Assembly: GCA_026692845.1 (NCBI GenBank)
Contig: JAPLNM010000035.1
Span: 35,934 to 99,933, forward strand
DNA from: Planctomycetota bacterium
GTDB lineage: Bacteria; Planctomycetota; Planctomycetia; Pirellulales; Pirellulaceae
Length of the DNA: 64,000 nucleotides
Direction: 5' to 3'
Shown in pieces: positions 61,469 through 64,000 of the stretch. The notes below the pieces were generated by a model. The model ran no database searches. It saw only the letters and a program-made list of their open reading frames with translations, and was not told the DNA's origin. Position numbers and translations under genes: made by a program. Each line of letters starts with the position of its first letter. Position 1 is the stretch's first letter.

Positions 61469-61505
61469 CGTGCCGAGAAAAATTTTTCTTGGCACGTTTT
61501 TTTTT
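61469..61505 (+). terminator. Rho-independent terminator after the cupredoxin-like gene
   Basis: CGTGCCGAGAAAAA pairs with TTTTTCTTGGCACG (one G-U pair) to form a stem spanning 61469-61496, directly followed by nine T residues. This is the clearest intrinsic terminator in the window, 41 nt after the stop codon of the upstream gene. Confidence 0.85.
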
Positions 61506-61567
61506 GCCATTCCCATGGATCGCAACGTGATTCAATTCGCTTTCTTTACAAGAACTCTGCATATTCC

Positions 61568-63250
61568 ATGTCCACCGAAAAGCCTCAACGCATCGTCATC
61601 ATCGGAGGCGTGGCTGCCGGAGCCTCGGCAGCCACCAGGGCCCGAAGGATCGATCCAAAGGCAGAAATCACCATCCTAGAAAAAGGCCCAGCAGTTTCCT
61701 TTGCCAACTGCGGCTTGCCCTACCATCTAGGAGGCGAGATCGCCGATCGAAACAAGCTCCTGGTCGCTACCCCCGAACTCTTTTGGAATCGATTCGAGAT
61801 TCGAGTTCGAACCTTCCAAGAAGTCGTAGCGATCGAACGCGAATCGAAGATGCTGACCATCCAAGATACCTCGGATCCAACTCGGACCTTCACCCAATTC
61901 GCTTCCACCCAAATCGGTTACGACAAGCTCATCCTTGCCATGGGCGCCGAACCGGTCCTACCCCCCTTTGCAATCGATCGAGGCCCCAACGTTTTTCAAC
62001 TTTGGACTCTTCCCGACATGGACGGGATTCTAAGGCAGATCCAAGAAACCAAAGTCCGACGAGCGCTGGTCGTCGGTGCAGGTTTCGTGGGGATCGAGGT
62101 CGTCGAACAACTCCATCGAATCGGCATCCAAGTCGACTTGGTCGAGCGATCGCCAACGGTCCTGAATCGACTCGACCCAATTTTTGGCAATATGGCATGC
62201 AATATCCTGCGCAAAGAAAATATACATCCCATCCAAGGCCAAAGCGTACTGGAGCTCAAACGCCATGACCGTCGCGTGCACACCGCGGTCCTTAGCGATG
62301 GAACGAACCTACCGACCGATTTGGTGATTCTCGGCGTTGGGGTCCGCCCTCGCACCCAACTGGCCGCCCGCGCCGGCTTGGAAGTCGGTAACTCCGGTGG
62401 ATTGGTGGTCAACGAATTCATGCAGACGAGCGATCCTTCGATCTATGCCGCCGGGGATCTGGTCGAGTACACCCATCAAATCACGCATGCCAAAACGCTC
62501 AATCCCCTGGCGGGACCCGCCAATCGATCCGGACGCATCGCAGGTGAGCATGCCGCCTGCGGTCACTCGCAGCCGATGGGGGGAGTTCTCGGGACCTCGA
62601 TCGTTCGCGTCTTTCATTCAACCGTCGGCATGACCGGGTTGAACGAAAAGTACCTCGACTCGCAAAAGATTCCCTACCGCACGGCGATTGTCCAAGCCAC
62701 CGATCATGCATCGTACTTCCCAGGGGCGACGAACATGCAACTGAAGGTTCTCTACGAGGCCCCAAGTGGCCGTATCCTCGGGGCACAAGCCATCGGTGGA
62801 AACGGCGTCGACAAACGGATCGATATCCTGGCCACAGCCATGACGCTCGGTGGGACCGTCTATGACCTGGCAAAAATCGATCTCGCCTACGCGCCACCCT
62901 ATGGTTCGGCGAAAGATCCGATCCACATGATCGCCTTTACAGCCATCAACGACCTCCATGAGCAACCAAGGTTGCTTCCACCCGACGCCGACCTCAGTGG
63001 CTACCAAGTCGTCGATGTCCGGACCCCGAAAGAACAAAGCGAGTTACCCCTCGAAGGTGCCACCGCAATTCCTATCGATGAACTGCCAGGTCGCTGCCAA
63101 GAACTCGACCCAGATCAACCGACCGTTGTGGTGTGTCACAGTGGCAAGCGAGCGCATGTGGGGGCCTGTAGGCTCAAAGCCTCCGGGTTCAGCCAGGTCT
63201 ACAATCTCACCGGAGGAATGTCCGTCCGCTCCCAAATCCCAGCGTCCTAG
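61568..63250 (+). CDS. CoA-disulfide reductase fused to rhodanese domain
   Basis: 560 residues. The N-terminal FAD domain (RIVIIGGVAAGASAATRARR) holds the single active Cys 48 in SFANCGLPYHLGG, the hallmark of CoA-disulfide reductases; the NAD domain follows (ALVVGAGFVGIEVVEQLHRI). The C-terminal rhodanese domain has YQVVDVRTPKEQSELPL and active Cys in VVVCHSGKRAHVGA. Such CoADR-Rhd fusions handle CoA thiol redox and persulfide or polysulfide reduction. Start ATG lies 62 nt after the terminator, so it has its own promoter. Confidence 0.93.
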   Translation: MSTEKPQRIVIIGGVAAGASAATRARRIDPKAEITILEKGPAVSFANCGLPYHLGGEIADRNKLLVATPELFWNRFEIRVRTFQEVVAIERESKMLTIQDTSDPTRTFTQFASTQIGYDKLILAMGAEPVLPPFAIDRGPNVFQLWTLPDMDGILRQIQETKVRRALVVGAGFVGIEVVEQLHRIGIQVDLVERSPTVLNRLDPIFGNMACNILRKENIHPIQGQSVLELKRHDRRVHTAVLSDGTNLPTDLVILGVGVRPRTQLAARAGLEVGNSGGLVVNEFMQTSDPSIYAAGDLVEYTHQITHAKTLNPLAGPANRSGRIAGEHAACGHSQPMGGVLGTSIVRVFHSTVGMTGLNEKYLDSQKIPYRTAIVQATDHASYFPGATNMQLKVLYEAPSGRILGAQAIGGNGVDKRIDILATAMTLGGTVYDLAKIDLAYAPPYGSAKDPIHMIAFTAINDLHEQPRLLPPDADLSGYQVVDVRTPKEQSELPLEGATAIPIDELPGRCQELDPDQPTVVVCHSGKRAHVGACRLKASGFSQVYNLTGGMSVRSQIPAS

Positions 63251-63367
63251 CTCCCGCCGTCCGATCCGTCCACTTACCATTCGTGCCAAGCACCATTCGC
63301 GCCGGGCACCATTCGGTAGTGCCTACGGACAGCGGCCCTGCATGCTCGACTTTCAACTCTCTTGTGT

Positions 63368-64000
63368 CTACTCTCGGGACGCCTCTGGCGACCCGGGGAT
63401 TCCCGAGGGAATCATGGCCATGCGCAATCCCACGTAGCGTTCCCGGATCGACGAGCGGCCCTGACCACGGTCCGCCGACCTGAAGCCCAATCGCTCAGCC
63501 GGCATGTTCCAACTGCCGCCACGAAGCATGTGATCCAAGCCCCCTTTAGAGTCTTTGTTGCTGCTCTCGTCGTCGCACCACTCCATAACGTTGCCATGCA
63601 TATCGTGCAGTCCAAGCATATTCCCGTCGTAGGATCCCACCTTCACGGTCCGTTGAAGCGCGTTTGGAAATGCAATGTTGGCTTGGTCGGGCAGCAAAGT
63701 ATTCGTCGGCTTGGCGAAGTAAAAATCGAACGCACTTTCGCTTTGATCACCTGGGCCGCCACGGCATGCATACTCCCACTCCGCTTCCATCGGTAATCGA
63801 TAAACCCGGCCAGTGTCTTTCTCCTTTTTGTTCAGTAGTTCGATGAACAACTGGCAATCCTCCCACGATACCTGCTCCACCGGAAACCGCTTCAAATCCT
63901 CATCCGAAATGTCCTTCACAGCCTCGGCACCTGCGCCGGTCCTGGAAAAGTGGCTGGGAGTAAGACCCGTGACGGCTTCCCATTCCTCCTGCGTCACCTC
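63368..64000 (-). CDS. Formylglycine-generating enzyme/SUMF1-like domain protein (partial, 5' end outside)
   Basis: The frame is open to the window edge and begins mid-domain: EVTQEEWEAVTG is the usual internal start of the FGE-sulfatase fold, so the start codon lies beyond 64000. Landmarks are VSWEDCQLFIELLN, YRLPMEAEWEYACRGG, NVMEWCDD and LRGGSWNMPAERLGFRSADR. The domain makes formylglycine in sulfatases or, in related proteins, serves other roles. The C-terminus (MIPSGIPGSPEASRE) is complete. Planctomycetes encode many sulfatases, which fits, but no sulfatase is near. Confidence 0.88.
   Translation of the reverse strand, partial: EVTQEEWEAVTGLTPSHFSRTGAGAEAVKDISDEDLKRFPVEQVSWEDCQLFIELLNKKEKDTGRVYRLPMEAEWEYACRGGPGDQSESAFDFYFAKPTNTLLPDQANIAFPNALQRTVKVGSYDGNMLGLHDMHGNVMEWCDDESSNKDSKGGLDHMLRGGSWNMPAERLGFRSADRGQGRSSIRERYVGLRMAMIPSGIPGSPEASRE

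Overview
The window looks like chromosomal DNA of a planctomycete, most likely of the Pirellulales. The main evidence is a secreted PSCyt1/DUF1549/DUF1553 protein followed by a Tat-exported DUF1501 protein, two MoxR-DUF58 modules (one inside a long operon with DUF4159, BatA-like, DUF4175 and VWA membrane proteins), a formaldehyde-activating-enzyme homologue, exported EF-hand and NHL proteins, and frequent GTG/TTG starts with weak Shine-Dalgarno sites. This is family-level inference; no 16S or other phylogenetic marker was compared.

Layout. 1-3.6 kb: secreted NHL propeller, PstS-like binding protein, PDZ/DUF4214 protein. 3.8-10 kb: an uncharacterised minus-strand gene divergent from moxR-DUF58-moaA-pfkB. 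10-14.6 kb (minus): dxr-rseP-alkB. 14.9-17 kb: ftsH. 17-19 kb: FHA membrane protein, then a 0.5-kb gap holding a long hairpin. 19.6-21.3 kb: sugar transferase and an XrtA-type polysaccharide deacetylase that lacks a normal start codon. 21.3-33.3 kb (minus): a seven-gene operon, DUF4159-MoxR-DUF58-BatA-DUF4175-VWA-caspase-like peptidase, with junctions from 14-nt overlap to 15-nt gap. 33.6-38.1 kb: PSCyt/DUF1501 pair. 38.1-43.5 kb: PAP2 phosphatase, xylulokinase, a solute-binding lipoprotein and a TPR protein. 43.5-45.7 kb: Na+/solute symporter and Fae-like protein. 45.8-50.5 kb (minus): hpf-ptsN-ptsH-ptsI-RNase E/G, a regulatory phosphotransferase set with no sugar permease. 50.9-54.9 kb: EF-hand protein, exported alpha/beta hydrolase, DUF3253. 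55-56.6 kb (minus): ilvN-ilvC. 56.7-60.2 kb: methyltransferase, DCC protein, rimI-like, Nudix, inositol monophosphatase. 60.3 kb: tRNA-His. 60.6-64 kb: exported cupredoxin-like protein, a strong terminator, CoA-disulfide reductase-rhodanese fusion, and a formylglycine-generating-enzyme-like gene running off the edge.

Most of the region is housekeeping or envelope biology. The items most worth following are the MoxR operon that ends in a predicted exported caspase/legumain-like peptidase, the deacetylase with a probable ATT start, the Fae paralogue that seems to lack the catalytic histidine, alkB coupled to rseP, the orphan gene at 3.8-5.2 kb with a DUF2971-like C-terminus, and the many short tandem duplications, including four 16-bp copies just before the Nudix gene. 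No CRISPR array, insertion sequence or prophage gene was seen.
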